Shown: positions 29,436 through 38,388, numbered from the stretch's first letter. The stretch: DNA of 45,525 bases from Paracoccus rhizosphaerae (GCF_026162645.1 NZ_JAOTBE010000029.1:1-45525); one strand, 5' to 3'. The notes: a model not told the origin generated them from the sequence alone. Numbers and translations: made by a program.

Positions 29436-30332
29436 CTACGGGTCGAGTAGCGACCGGTAGGCCGCGATTGCCACGTCAATCAATTGCACAGCGGCCCGCA
29501 ATCTGGGGCTGCGGCGCAGATCCTCGTGATAGACAAGCCAGAGCGTCATCGGCGTTATGTCGTGCGGAGCAAAAACGCGCCTTAACGCAGCATCCCGCTC
29601 GCCGACGAAGCACGGCAAGATGGCACAGCCGAGATTAGCGCGCACGGCTTCCAGCAATGTTTGCGTGATGTTGGAGCGCATGATGACCCGGTCTGCAGGT
29701 ACGAGCTTGTTGAAATAGGCTAGCAGCGTGTTATGCCCGGAGGCATCGTCGTAGCCCAGGAATCTTTGTTCTGCGAAGGGCCTGAGATCCGTGGCCGCTG
29801 CATACCAACCGAAAGCCACCTTTCCCAAAGGGCGGGTAACAAGACCAGGCATTTCGGGACGCGACAGGCGAAGTGCCAGATCAGCTTCTCGTCGCGAAAG
29901 GTCGAGATTGCGACTATCGCCAATGAGTTCGATCTGAAGACCTGGGTGCTCTTGCAGGAATGCATTCAGCATGGGCACCAGCAGGTGAGCGCAAAAAAAT
30001 GGCGTGGCCGTGAGCCGCACCACACCGGTCAGCGTCTCCGCCCTGCCGTCTAGGGACCGAAACAATCCGAGCACTTCCGCTTCCATCCGCTCGGCTGCCA
30101 ACAAGGTCTCCTCTCCCAAGGGAGTGGCGGCAAAGCCATCCGGCCCTCTTTCAAATAGAGGCGCGCCAAGTTCCTGCTCCAGACTATCCAGATGCCGTGC
30201 GACTGTTGTGTGGTTGACGCCTAACGCCCGCGCTGCACCCGATAAAGAGGATGCCCGGCCTAAAGCCAATATGATGCGGAGCCGGTCCCATCTCAGAGAC
30301 CCTGCATCGCCTATGTATTTTTTCGCAGTCAC
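29436..30332 (-). CDS. LysR-family transcriptional regulator
   Basis: A 298-residue LysR regulator. The N-terminal winged helix reads LRIILALGRASSLSGAARAL, GVNHTTVARHLDSLEQELG, APLFER, and the effector domain includes GVVRLTATPFFCAHLLVP and LVTRPLGKVAFGWYAA. The start codon appears to be GTG at 30332. It diverges from the alpha/beta hydrolase gene, 132 bases away, and so likely controls the hydrolase and EamA exporter unit. The intergenic region is AT-rich, as expected for a promoter. The inducer is unknown. Confidence 0.87.
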   Translation of the reverse strand: MTAKKYIGDAGSLRWDRLRIILALGRASSLSGAARALGVNHTTVARHLDSLEQELGAPLFERGPDGFAATPLGEETLLAAERMEAEVLGLFRSLDGRAETLTGVVRLTATPFFCAHLLVPMLNAFLQEHPGLQIELIGDSRNLDLSRREADLALRLSRPEMPGLVTRPLGKVAFGWYAAATDLRPFAEQRFLGYDDASGHNTLLAYFNKLVPADRVIMRSNITQTLLEAVRANLGCAILPCFVGERDAALRRVFAPHDITPMTLWLVYHEDLRRSPRLRAAVQLIDVAIAAYRSLLDP

Positions 30333-30464
30333 TGCGAAAATTTATCGACTTACTGAATAAAATTCCACCGCTATCTTGCTGACAAGTTTATTCGGATGAT
30401 GCCTGCCGCTGTTTGAAGGCACGCCATCCCGCCATGACCTCTATAAGAAAGCTGCAGGAAGAAA

Positions 30465-31244
30465 ATGGCCTATGTCACTACGAACGATGAAGTCGAACTT
30501 TACTATGAAGATAGTGGCCGAGGTCCCGTAATTGCCTTCGTTTCGGGGTATATGGGCGTTGCTGATATTTGGCATAACCAGACTGCGGCATTGAGCGATA
30601 AATATCGCTGCATCACGCATGACAATCGAGGCTATGGGCGATCCGGCAAGCCTGAAGCCGCTGATGGCTACAGTGTCGAACTGCATGCCGAGGATCTCAA
30701 GGATGTCCTCGATGCAGCGGGCGTGCGAGAGCCTGTCGTACTGGTGACGCACTCAATGGGGGGCAACATATCTACAGAGTTTGCGCTGAGATACCCTGCG
30801 CGGGTGGCCGGCATCATCTATACCGGCACGTACCTTTCGGGCGCCCAATTTCGCAGAATGGGTGTAACTGGAGATAGGCTTTTCGAAGGCGTCTCAACTC
30901 TTTCCGCAAGCGTGCGGTTCTTCACTGCATTCGGCCTGGCACCGAAGATCGCACTTGAGGCTGCAAAGTGGGCACGTCCTTGCCTTCATGGCAATGCGCA
31001 GGCCCTATCGTCCTATGATTGCGAGCATCGCTACAAGGAAATCGAGTTCCCAGTCCTGATCGTTCAGGGTGGAAGTGATGTCATCACGCCTGCGGATCCG
31101 TGCGCAACGGAGTTGCAGGTTGCCATCGGCGGCGCGCGCCTGGAGATCCTCGAAGGGGTCAACCACTTCCCGCAAACGGAGGCGCCGGAAAGGGTTTCAG
31201 AGTTGATCGATACGTTCGTGTGCAACATCTTCAGTACACGATGA
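30465..31244 (+). CDS. Alpha/beta hydrolase
   Basis: A 259-residue alpha/beta-hydrolase-fold protein. The nucleophile Ser97 lies in VTHSMGGN (a GxSxG variant with Thr before His), the oxyanion region is FVSGYMG, the acid is expected in QGGSDVITPA and the catalytic His in GVNHFPQTEAPE near the C terminus. This arrangement suits esterases, lactonases and haloperoxidase-like enzymes. The stop overlaps the next gene's start (ATGA), so it is coupled to an EamA-type exporter. Substrate unknown. Codon usage looks slightly less GC-biased than in the betaine block, compatible with a separate origin. Confidence 0.85.
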   Translation: MAYVTTNDEVELYYEDSGRGPVIAFVSGYMGVADIWHNQTAALSDKYRCITHDNRGYGRSGKPEAADGYSVELHAEDLKDVLDAAGVREPVVLVTHSMGGNISTEFALRYPARVAGIIYTGTYLSGAQFRRMGVTGDRLFEGVSTLSASVRFFTAFGLAPKIALEAAKWARPCLHGNAQALSSYDCEHRYKEIEFPVLIVQGGSDVITPADPCATELQVAIGGARLEILEGVNHFPQTEAPERVSELIDTFVCNIFSTR

Positions 31245-32191
31245 GTATTGTCATGCGTGTGATGCCGGCATGGATCCGGGGCGTAGCGATGCTGGCCGCA
31301 ACGGCCATCGCGTGGGGCGGCATGTTCTCTGTGCTTAAACCGCTGCTGTCCATCCTGGATCCGTTTACCCTGACGCTGATCCGCTTCGGTCTGGCAGCCC
31401 CCATCCTCGTCATCTCGCTTCTGGCGGTCGAGGGACGAGCCGCGCTGTCCTTCGAGGGTCAGGCACTGCGGTTATGGTGGCTGGGCACACTGGCCTTTGC
31501 CGGGTTCGGCCTGCTGCTGGTCATCGGGCTGCGGCTGACCCAACCGCAACATGCTGCGGTTGTGCCCGCCCTCATGCCGTTGATCGCCGTGATCATCACC
31601 GGGATTCGCACCCAAACCATGCCTGCACCTCGCGGCCTTCTGGCCGTGCTAATCGGCCTCACAGGCGTCGTTCTAGTCGTCACAAGCGGTCGCCCGACAA
31701 TTCTTTTGGAAGGCGGGGTGGGCGGAGGCGAGGCGCTGGTTCTGGCTGGCGCGACCTGCTGGGTGCTCTACACGCTCGGCGCCGCCGATTTTCCGGGGTG
31801 GTCAGGCCTTCGCTATACCACGCTGACGCTGATGCTTGGAACAGTGACCATTATGGCGGTCGAGATGATTGCCCTGGCGAGTGAGTATGCCACACTCCCG
31901 GACGGCACCGCATTGCTTCGGGCGGCGCCAGGGATGGCTTTCATGGTGCTGGCAGCTTCGGTCATGGGGTTCTTGTTCTGGAATGCCGGCATGCGTGCGC
32001 TTGGACCAAGAATGGGAATTCTGTTCATCAACCTCGTTCCGGTGACTGCCTTCACCATCGCTCTCATCGGCGGGCAGGTCCCCAGTCCCTGGGAACTGGT
32101 CGGTGTCTCACTGGTGATCGGGGCACTGATCGTCAACAGCTTTGCAAGCCGGCAAAAGGCTTTTCTATCCACTGACCCGACTGTCGACTAA
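31241..32191 (+). CDS. EamA/DMT-family transporter
   Basis: A 316-residue membrane protein with about ten transmembrane helices in two EamA repeats: AIAWGGMFSVLKPLLSILDP at the start of the first, and the second beginning near LVLAGATCWVLYTLG. Proteins of the drug/metabolite transporter superfamily usually export amino acids or small metabolites. The ATG at 31241 overlaps the hydrolase stop, indicating translational coupling. The pair may hydrolyse and export a small compound, but nothing in the sequence identifies it. Confidence 0.85.
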   Translation: MSIVMRVMPAWIRGVAMLAATAIAWGGMFSVLKPLLSILDPFTLTLIRFGLAAPILVISLLAVEGRAALSFEGQALRLWWLGTLAFAGFGLLLVIGLRLTQPQHAAVVPALMPLIAVIITGIRTQTMPAPRGLLAVLIGLTGVVLVVTSGRPTILLEGGVGGGEALVLAGATCWVLYTLGAADFPGWSGLRYTTLTLMLGTVTIMAVEMIALASEYATLPDGTALLRAAPGMAFMVLAASVMGFLFWNAGMRALGPRMGILFINLVPVTAFTIALIGGQVPSPWELVGVSLVIGALIVNSFASRQKAFLSTDPTVD

Positions 32192-32512
32192 CGTCAGCAC
32201 GCACATGAACGGGGATCCGCCGATCTGGTCCGGCATGACGCCCGGCGAAATGCTGCAGCCGTTCCCAACCATGGCGCCGCATCCTTTCTAAGTTCGGTGC
32301 GATCAGCCCGGCGGCTTCCTGTTTCTAGAAAACTAGGTGCATCGGACCGATTTCGATCCGGTCGCTGTCAATTGGAGACCCGTCGGACAGAAGCGGCTTT
32401 TGCGCCAAGTCGATCTCAGCCGGCCCGATCTTGCGTCTGTCACTCAAGTGGTGGTTCATGAACTGCCCGCTGTATGGCGATCTGGGTCATATCGGCTAGC
32501 GACCAGCGGCGG
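32192..32512. other. Intergenic region, possible small-protein remnant
   Basis: About 320 bases between convergent genes. A 44-codon minus-strand frame at 32325-32459 has protein-like composition (RKIGPAEIDLAQKP, then PIDSDRIEIGPM) and could be the decayed 5' end of a gene once downstream of the epimerase. I do not recognise its family. No terminator stands out. Confidence 0.35.
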
Positions 32513-33565
32513 TCACGCCCAAGTATCGCCGACTGTGAAGCCCTCGGTGAAGGGATCGTCGCGATCCAGCACGAGGGTGTTGAAGCCATAGATCCAGCTG
32601 GTGCCCGAGACCTCGGGCACAACCGCCGCTCTGTCGCCGAGCTTCGCCTCTGCGACCAAGCGCCCGGTATAGACATTGCCCAAAATGCTCTGATGGCGGA
32701 ATGGCTGGTCCAGTGGCAGCTCGCCCTTGGCATGCAGCACAGCCATCTTTGCGCAGGTTCCGGTGCCACAGGGGCAGCGGTCGATGGCGCCCGTCCAGGT
32801 CGCGGGGTCGTCCCACGAAAAGTCGCCCGACGCCATGGTGACGGCGTTCTTCCAGTCGGCCTTGGGATCGTCGGTCGGACCCGACAGCTGCGAAATGGTG
32901 ATGCCCACGCCGGGATAGTCCGGATGTTCGACCGATAGCTGCTCGATCGCAGCCTCTCGGATCATTGAGGAGATGCGCGTGATCTCGCGCCCGTGCTCGG
33001 GCATCAGCTGCAGATGCGGGAACTGGCGGACGTCGGCGATGACATAGAACATCCCGCCCCAGCCTACGTCCACGCGCACGCGGCCCAGATGCGGCACCTC
33101 GATCTCGGCATCCAGATGGGCGGCGAAGGCCGGCACGTTGCGGAACGTCACCGCTTTGACCTTGCCCTGTTCGCATTCGGCGCGCACGCGGATCAACCCA
33201 GCCGGCGCCTCCAGTGTCAGTTCGGTCACCGGCTCCTGCATCGGCAGGATGCCCATCTCCAGAAGCACCGTGACGACAGAGATCGTGTTGCCGCCGGACA
33301 TGACGGGATATTCAATCTGCTCCATGATGACATAGCCTGCCTGCGCCTCGGGGTGCGAGGGCGGGACCAGAATATTGCAGCAATGGGCCGGATATCCACG
33401 TGGTTCGCGCAGCAACAGCTTGCGCAGCCCGTCGTCGTTCTGCTTCAGCCATTTCATCTTTTCATAGACCGAGTTGCCGGGGATATGCGGAAGCCCGCCG
33501 GTGATGACGCGCATCGGGGTTCCCGCGTGGGTGTCGACGGCGTGGATCATGCGCTTGAATGCCAT
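32513..33565 (-). CDS. Proline racemase-family hydroxyproline epimerase/dehydratase (Ser/Cys type)
   Basis: A 350-residue member of the proline racemase superfamily, which includes 4-hydroxyproline 2-epimerase and trans-3-hydroxy-L-proline dehydratase. The start MIHAVDTHAGTPMRV and the C-terminal catalytic DRCPCGTGT (Cys266) are intact. The first catalytic position is Ser90 in MSGGNTIS, where epimerases carry Cys in MCGHGTI. Ser/Cys members are known as a minority group, and I cannot assign epimerase or dehydratase activity from this alone. The frame is open to 33607, but ATG 33565 gives the family start. Downstream of an enolase-superfamily dehydratase gene in the same orientation, it probably acts on a hydroxyproline isomer. 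Confidence 0.82.
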   Translation of the reverse strand: MAFKRMIHAVDTHAGTPMRVITGGLPHIPGNSVYEKMKWLKQNDDGLRKLLLREPRGYPAHCCNILVPPSHPEAQAGYVIMEQIEYPVMSGGNTISVVTVLLEMGILPMQEPVTELTLEAPAGLIRVRAECEQGKVKAVTFRNVPAFAAHLDAEIEVPHLGRVRVDVGWGGMFYVIADVRQFPHLQLMPEHGREITRISSMIREAAIEQLSVEHPDYPGVGITISQLSGPTDDPKADWKNAVTMASGDFSWDDPATWTGAIDRCPCGTGTCAKMAVLHAKGELPLDQPFRHQSILGNVYTGRLVAEAKLGDRAAVVPEVSGTSWIYGFNTLVLDRDDPFTEGFTVGDTWA

Positions 33566-33646
33566 GTCGGATCCTTGTGGCAATTGCGGGGAGGCCAACT
33601 TAACCATGGGGCGGGCGCGCCGGGATAATCAGGGTCCGGTTGCGGG

Positions 33647-33856
33647 TTACAGCGCCTCTTCGACCTTTTCGGCGATATCCGCAGGCACCTGCTGGCCCCA
33701 GATTTTCAAGTTGTCCTAAAGGAAGTGCAGAGCATCCTCCTCTTCGATGACTTGGATGTTGGTCTGCCAAGACATCAGCTTTTCGACCGTGTCATTGCCG
33801 TTGCCGACGGCCATGGCCCCCATAATCAGGCAGGTGCCGGAACGCAGTCTCGTCAT
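33647..33856 (-). pseudogene. Betaine-binding protein (OpuAC-like), C-terminal remnant
   Basis: Seventy codons from an ATG at 33856 to a stop at 33647, interrupted by an in-frame TAG at 33716-33718. The end reads IWGQQVPADIAEKVEEAL, and before the stop NDTVEKLMSW and EEEDALHFL appear, matching, from memory, the C-terminal helices of choline/glycine-betaine binding proteins. The body of the protein is missing. It lies between two hydroxyproline enzyme genes on the same strand, so the operon probably once included a betaine ABC transporter gene. Confidence 0.55.
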
Positions 33857-33922
33857 CTTGTTCTCCCAGTGTGCGGTTTTCATCGGGGCGGCGCGACGCG
33901 CGATTCGTCCCGCTACTTCTTG

Positions 33923-35041
33923 TTATCGTTGATAGGTTGCAACGGGGTCGCCTAGCACGTCGAGGCGTGGAGTGATGCCCAGGCCAGGTTTGGCTGGCGC
34001 CGTCACGCGCCCGTCGACGACATCGAACGCGCCGTCGGCGGTCTTGATCGTGACCATGTCCCGGCACTCGAGCAGACAACGCAGGCTGCGTTCCGGCACG
34101 GTCTGGCCCAGGTGCACGATCGCTGCGAAGGCGATGTCCGACCCGGTGGTTTCCTGCACGCTGACGGTATAGCCGGCAGCAAGGCAGATATCGCGATGAC
34201 GCCGGCCGTTGGTCAGGCCGCCGTTCTTCGAGATCTTGAGGCCGATCCCTTCGCAGGCGTCGTCGGCGATCAACTGGATGATGGAAGAATCGCTCTGCGC
34301 TAGTTCATCGAAGATGATCGGCACGTTGGTGCGGCGGCGCAGCGACACGCATTCCCGCCAGGTTGCGCAGGGTGCCTCCAGCACGAAATCCAGCCCGTCG
34401 GGCAGCAGGCGAAGCATCCGCAGCGCGGTCTCGGGCAGCATGCCGCCGTTCGCGTCGACGATGAAGTATTCGCCCGGCCGCTTGTCGGCCAGCGATGCGG
34501 CGATGCGCTCGGCGTCCTCGGCCGGATCGCCTCCGATCTTGACCGAATGACCGACATAGCCCTGCGCCCGATGCTCGGCCACGCGGCGGCGCATGTCGTC
34601 GGGATCGCCCATGTAGATGGACGAGATCACCGGCATCTTCACGCCAGTGCGCCCGCCCAGCAGATCGCAGACGGGCATCCCGACCGACTTGCCGAACACG
34701 TCCCAGCAGGCAACGTCCAGCGCGGTCTTGGCATGCAGGTGGCCGACCAGGCCCTGCTCCATGGTGTCGATGATGCGGTCGACGCGGCGGGGATCGCGGC
34801 CCAGCAGGTGCGGTGCGATCTCAGCGATCCCCGCACGAACGCCTGCCGCATGGGCGGCGACATAGGTGGTGCCAAACGGTGTGCTTTCACCCCAGCCTTC
34901 GGTCCCGTCGCTGGCGGTGATCCGCACGATGGTCGCGTCGAAGCTGCGGTATTCGCGGCCGCCCGATAGGGTGTAGACACCGCCCGCATAGGGCAGGTCC
35001 ACCTGGAAGACGTCAATTTTCTCTATGGAAAGGTCAGACAT
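33923..35041 (-). CDS. Enolase-superfamily enzyme, likely cis-3-hydroxy-L-proline dehydratase
   Basis: A 372-residue mandelate racemase/muconate lactonizing-type enzyme. Catalytic lysines are K168 (HSVKIGG) and K269 (GIGLKISKNGG); metal ligands are D196 (IVDAN), E222 (LEAPC) and D245 (IFDE). The SKNGGLT loop and the neighbouring proline-racemase-family gene fit the enolase-superfamily cis-3-hydroxy-L-proline dehydratase described in Labrenzia, which yields delta1-pyrroline-2-carboxylate. It could alternatively be another betaine or sugar-acid enzyme. The frame is open to 35209, but ATG 35041 gives the family start MSDLSIEKIDVFQVDLPYA. It is 10 bases downstream of the MDR dehydrogenase gene, in an apparent operon. 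Confidence 0.75.
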   Translation of the reverse strand: MSDLSIEKIDVFQVDLPYAGGVYTLSGGREYRSFDATIVRITASDGTEGWGESTPFGTTYVAAHAAGVRAGIAEIAPHLLGRDPRRVDRIIDTMEQGLVGHLHAKTALDVACWDVFGKSVGMPVCDLLGGRTGVKMPVISSIYMGDPDDMRRRVAEHRAQGYVGHSVKIGGDPAEDAERIAASLADKRPGEYFIVDANGGMLPETALRMLRLLPDGLDFVLEAPCATWRECVSLRRRTNVPIIFDELAQSDSSIIQLIADDACEGIGLKISKNGGLTNGRRHRDICLAAGYTVSVQETTGSDIAFAAIVHLGQTVPERSLRCLLECRDMVTIKTADGAFDVVDGRVTAPAKPGLGITPRLDVLGDPVATYQR

Positions 35042-35051
35042 TCGTATTCTC

Positions 35052-36155
35052 TTATTCGGGGATGACCAGGACCAGCTTGCCGCCGGTGTTCTTGGACAGG
35101 AATTCCGTCTGGGCGTCCACGATCTGGGCCAGCGGATAGGTGTTCGATACATTCGGGCGGATCTCGCCGCGCTCGATATAGCTGACCAGGTTCTCGAAGA
35201 TCTCGTCATCCTGGAAGGTACAGCCGAAGAAGGCGAGGTCCTTCAGATATAGGGTGCGCACGTCTAGCTCAACCAGTGGCCCGCCGATGGCGCCCGCGAC
35301 GGAATAGCGCCCGCCGCGCTTCATGGCGTTCAGCAGGTCGGGGAATGCAGGGCCGGCCACCACGTCCAGCACCACGTCGACCGAGCCTGCGGGGATGTGG
35401 TCGGTCAGCTTATCACCGCGCGGCACGACACGGTCGGCGCCAAGTGCCTTGAGCGCCTCGGCTTTGTTCGCGCCGGCGACCGCGGTGACGATCGCGCCGC
35501 GGCGTTTTACCAGCTGAATCGCCGCCGAACCAACCCCGCCCGACGCGCCGGTGATCAGCACATGCTCGCCCTCGCGTACGTCCACCCGGTGGATCATGCC
35601 TTCAGCCGTGGAATAGGCGCAGGGCACCGAGGCGAGCTCGACATCGGACCAGTCGCATTCGACCTTGTAGGTCTCGCGCGCAGGGGCCTTGGCGTATTGC
35701 GCGAAGCCGCCGTCGCATTCCGACCCGAAGGTCCAGCATTCCCAGGGGCGGTAATCGACATAGCTGCGCAGCATGTTGCGCACCAGCACGCGTTCGCCGA
35801 TGCGGGCAGGATCGACCCCTTCGCCCACGGCCACAATCCGGCCGCAGCAGTCGGCGCCCTGGATGCGGGGGAAGGTCAGGGGCGTGCCCGACCAGCTGGC
35901 ATCGTCATCGTTCAGATCGTCATAGCCCTGCGCGCCGCCGGCCGAAGTCTCGGATTTCACAACCTTGGAATACCAGCCGATGCGCGTGTTGATGTCGGTG
36001 TTGTTGATCCCGGCGGCCGCAACCCTGATCAGCACCTCGCCCGCCGCGGGAACCGGAACCGGAACGTCGTCGCGCACCTCCAGCTTCTCGAAGCCGCCGT
36101 GGCCGGTCAGAAGGGCGGCGGTCATCCTTTCGGGGACGGATACGTTCGCTGGCAT
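35052..36155 (-). CDS. Zinc-type alcohol dehydrogenase/quinone oxidoreductase (MDR family)
   Basis: A 367-residue medium-chain dehydrogenase. The catalytic-domain GroES fold is followed by the cofactor motif VLITGASGGVGSAAIQL; the quinone-oxidoreductase features GINNTDINTRIGWY and GADCCGRIVAVGEGV are visible. An ECWTFGSECDGGFAQYAKAP segment may be substrate related. The structural four-Cys zinc lobe of classical alcohol dehydrogenases is absent. The ATG at 36155 has a GAGGAG ribosome-binding site. It precedes the enolase-superfamily dehydratase gene and the two are probably co-transcribed; its substrate in hydroxyproline metabolism is unknown. Confidence 0.82.
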   Translation of the reverse strand: MPANVSVPERMTAALLTGHGGFEKLEVRDDVPVPVPAAGEVLIRVAAAGINNTDINTRIGWYSKVVKSETSAGGAQGYDDLNDDDASWSGTPLTFPRIQGADCCGRIVAVGEGVDPARIGERVLVRNMLRSYVDYRPWECWTFGSECDGGFAQYAKAPARETYKVECDWSDVELASVPCAYSTAEGMIHRVDVREGEHVLITGASGGVGSAAIQLVKRRGAIVTAVAGANKAEALKALGADRVVPRGDKLTDHIPAGSVDVVLDVVAGPAFPDLLNAMKRGGRYSVAGAIGGPLVELDVRTLYLKDLAFFGCTFQDDEIFENLVSYIERGEIRPNVSNTYPLAQIVDAQTEFLSKNTGGKLVLVIPE

Positions 36156-36287
36156 GGGAACTCCTCGGTCTTTCCTGTTCTTCGACTGTCGTTGGCCTGG
36201 AAAGCGGCCGGCATCGATCCGCATATCAAGAAGCAGGACGTGCCTTGTCACAACGCACAAAAAATTCCGCCGCGTCTTGATCTCAGA

Positions 36288-37220
36288 TCAACTCTCGACA
36301 TCAGTCGGAAGGGGACGGGCATTCTCCAGCCGGGCCTGTTCTAGGAGCCATTCCCGCAGAACCTTCGCGCTCGACGACATTTCGCGTGTGGTGCTGTGGG
36401 ACAGGTAATATTCGCCCGGTGCGGGCACGACCAGATCCGTGAACCGCACCAGTTCGCCCTGTTCGACCAGCGGTGCAATCAGCCGGTGCCAGCCAATGAC
36501 AAGCCCTTGATCCGCCATTGCGGCCTGTAGGGCCACGCCGAACTTGCCGAAACGTCTGGCGCGAAGGGCGCCTGCGGGAACGCCGCCGCGAAGCAGTGCC
36601 TCTTCCCAGCCTAGCCAGTCTGGCTCGACCCATTCCACGTTCAGAAGCGGCAGGTTGACCAGATCGGCAGCCGTGGCGCCCTGGTGCCGGCGCGCGAAGT
36701 CCGGGCTGCACACGGGATAGATGCAGTCGCCGAAGAGGAGTTCGGCATGTTCGTCCACCCATGACCCGAGGCCATAGCGGATGCGCAGTTCCACATCGCT
36801 ACGGCGGAAGTTCTGCTTGCTTTCCCAGATAACGTGATCGACGTTGATGTCAGTCTCGCGCCGCCAGAAATCAGGCATGCGTGGAATCAGCCACATGCTG
36901 GTGAAGAATTCGCTGCTGGCAATGGCGACATATCGCGAAGTGTCGCCCTGCTTGATCGACCGGGCGGTTTCCGCAAGCTTAGAAAAGCCGCTGGCAAGGA
37001 CATGGAACAGCTCTTCGCCCGCGCTAGTCAGGGCAACGCCGTTGCCCCGCCTGACGAAGAGAGGACAACCCAGTTCGGACTCGACGGCCTTAATCTGACG
37101 GCTGACCGCGCCGGGCGTGACGTTTAGCTCTCCTGCCGCCCGCGTCAGGTTCCGGTGTCGGGCCGCCGCCTCGAACACGGCCAACGCACTGAGAGACGGC
37201 AGATCGTAGTACCGGCGCAT
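36288..37220 (-). CDS. LysR-family regulator (GcvA-like)
   Basis: A 310-residue GcvA-type LysR regulator starting MRRYYDLPSLSALAVFEAAA, with helix-turn-helix NLTRAAGELNVTPGAVSRQI and LGCPLFVRRGNG, and an effector domain with SMWLIPRMPDFW. The frame is open to 37388, but ATG 37220 fits the family. It clearly resembles the LysR regulator beside the Rieske oxygenase, suggesting two related regulators for two related catabolic operons. It is encoded upstream of and in the same direction as the MDR dehydrogenase gene, with 132 bases between, rather than divergently as usual. Confidence 0.86.
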   Translation of the reverse strand: MRRYYDLPSLSALAVFEAAARHRNLTRAAGELNVTPGAVSRQIKAVESELGCPLFVRRGNGVALTSAGEELFHVLASGFSKLAETARSIKQGDTSRYVAIASSEFFTSMWLIPRMPDFWRRETDINVDHVIWESKQNFRRSDVELRIRYGLGSWVDEHAELLFGDCIYPVCSPDFARRHQGATAADLVNLPLLNVEWVEPDWLGWEEALLRGGVPAGALRARRFGKFGVALQAAMADQGLVIGWHRLIAPLVEQGELVRFTDLVVPAPGEYYLSHSTTREMSSSAKVLREWLLEQARLENARPLPTDVES

Positions 37221-37429
37221 CAGGTCTGTCCTCCGGAAAAGTTCGTCAGCGTCCCCCACATCTTGCGGAGAGCTGGTTCTATCGGTGCGCGTATTGCTCT
37301 GCGACCTGAGTTTACTATTACGCCTTCCTACCGCCGGTGGCGAGGCTCCACTTGCCGTCGCCGCTGGAAGGGCATTTGCAGGGTGCACTACTCTTAGCGA
37401 TCAAGGGTTCTGTTGCACCGAAAGTTCCG

Positions 37430-37750
37430 CCTCTGCAGCCTGGATGGAGGAATATGGCGATCCTGACAAAGAAGAGGATGCCGCCCATCTGGTCGCTTAC
37501 TCACCCCTGTATCAGGTCCGGCCGCGGGCGGAAGTTGCCTATCCGCCGATCTTGATCGACGCGCCCGCCCAAGACGATCGGGTCGATCCCGCACATGCCC
37601 CCCGCTTCGCAGAAGCTCAAGGAGGCAGGGCAGGACGTTATGCTTCGCACGAGCGAGACCGGAGGCCATGGCGGCGGCGAGACCAGCGATCGCGCGGCGA
37701 CGGACATTGCACTTGAAGCGGCCTGTTCCCGGAAGGTGCTGGTCAGGTGA
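37430..37750 (+). pseudogene. Prolyl oligopeptidase-family peptidase, C-terminal remnant
   Basis: Two adjoining frames encode the end of an S9 prolyl oligopeptidase: MEEYGDPDKEEDAAHLVAYS then YPPILIDAPAQDDRVDPAHA in one frame, and after a frame change near 37605, KLKEAGQDVMLRTSETGGHG to a stop at 37748-37750 in another. The catalytic Asp (DDRVDP) and His (GGHGG) segments are recognisable, but the Ser region and propeller are absent. The gene is dead. Prolyl peptidase cargo next to proline-related catabolism may reflect former substrate supply. Confidence 0.65.
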
Positions 37751-37890
37751 TTTCCCAGCTTATACAATGGCTTAGATCCCATGATCGGGCTGTGAGCTGA
37801 CTGGGTCGGTGGCCTCTCCCGCGGCATTCTCCGCTCGAGGGTTGCACCAGATTGGCTGGTGCCGAGCCTCAAGAATTGGGGAGAGACCAG

Positions 37891-38258
37891 ATGAAGTGTA
37901 GCATGTTCATCGGGCTGGATGTCCATAAGGCAACGATATCGGTCGCGGTCGCACAGGGGAGCGTGGCGGTGAGGTCGGCCACTGGGGGACAATTCCACAC
38001 CGCCCGGACCACATCCGGAAGCTGGTAGAGAAATTGGGCGCTGGTGGGCGTCACCTGCATCTCTGCTATGAAGCCGGACCATGTGGCTATGGCTTGCACC
38101 GCCAGCTTGTTGAACTGGGACATGACGGCATCGTGGTTGCCCCTTCACTCATTCCTGTAAAGAAGGGTGATCGGGTGAGGGCGGACCGTCGGGACGCAGT
38201 GATGCTGGCGAAGCTGCACCGGGCTGGCGAGTTGATGGCCGTCTGGGTGCCAGATGCG
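37891..38258 (+). pseudogene. IS110-family transposase, N-terminal remnant
   Basis: Starts MKCSMFIGLDVHKATISVAV, the DEDD-type N terminus of IS110/IS1111 transposases, with the first acidic residue in GLDVHK. A one-base change near 37963 shifts the frame, which resumes as LHLCYEAGPCGYGLHRQL and continues to KADRRDA-like RADRRDAVMLAKLHRAGEL before homology stops at VWVPDA near 38258. The catalytic C-terminal serine domain is missing. The 140 bases before it look like the usual IS110 leader. Non-functional. Confidence 0.75.
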
Positions 38259-38388
38259 GACCAGCCCCGAACGGCACGGCGCGATGACCGGCGTGATGAA
38301 GGCGCAGATCGACTGGATACCGCTGTCTATGGGCGCGATCCGCTCAACGCAGGGTTGGACGCTGGCATTGATGCAGGTGTCGGTTTCG

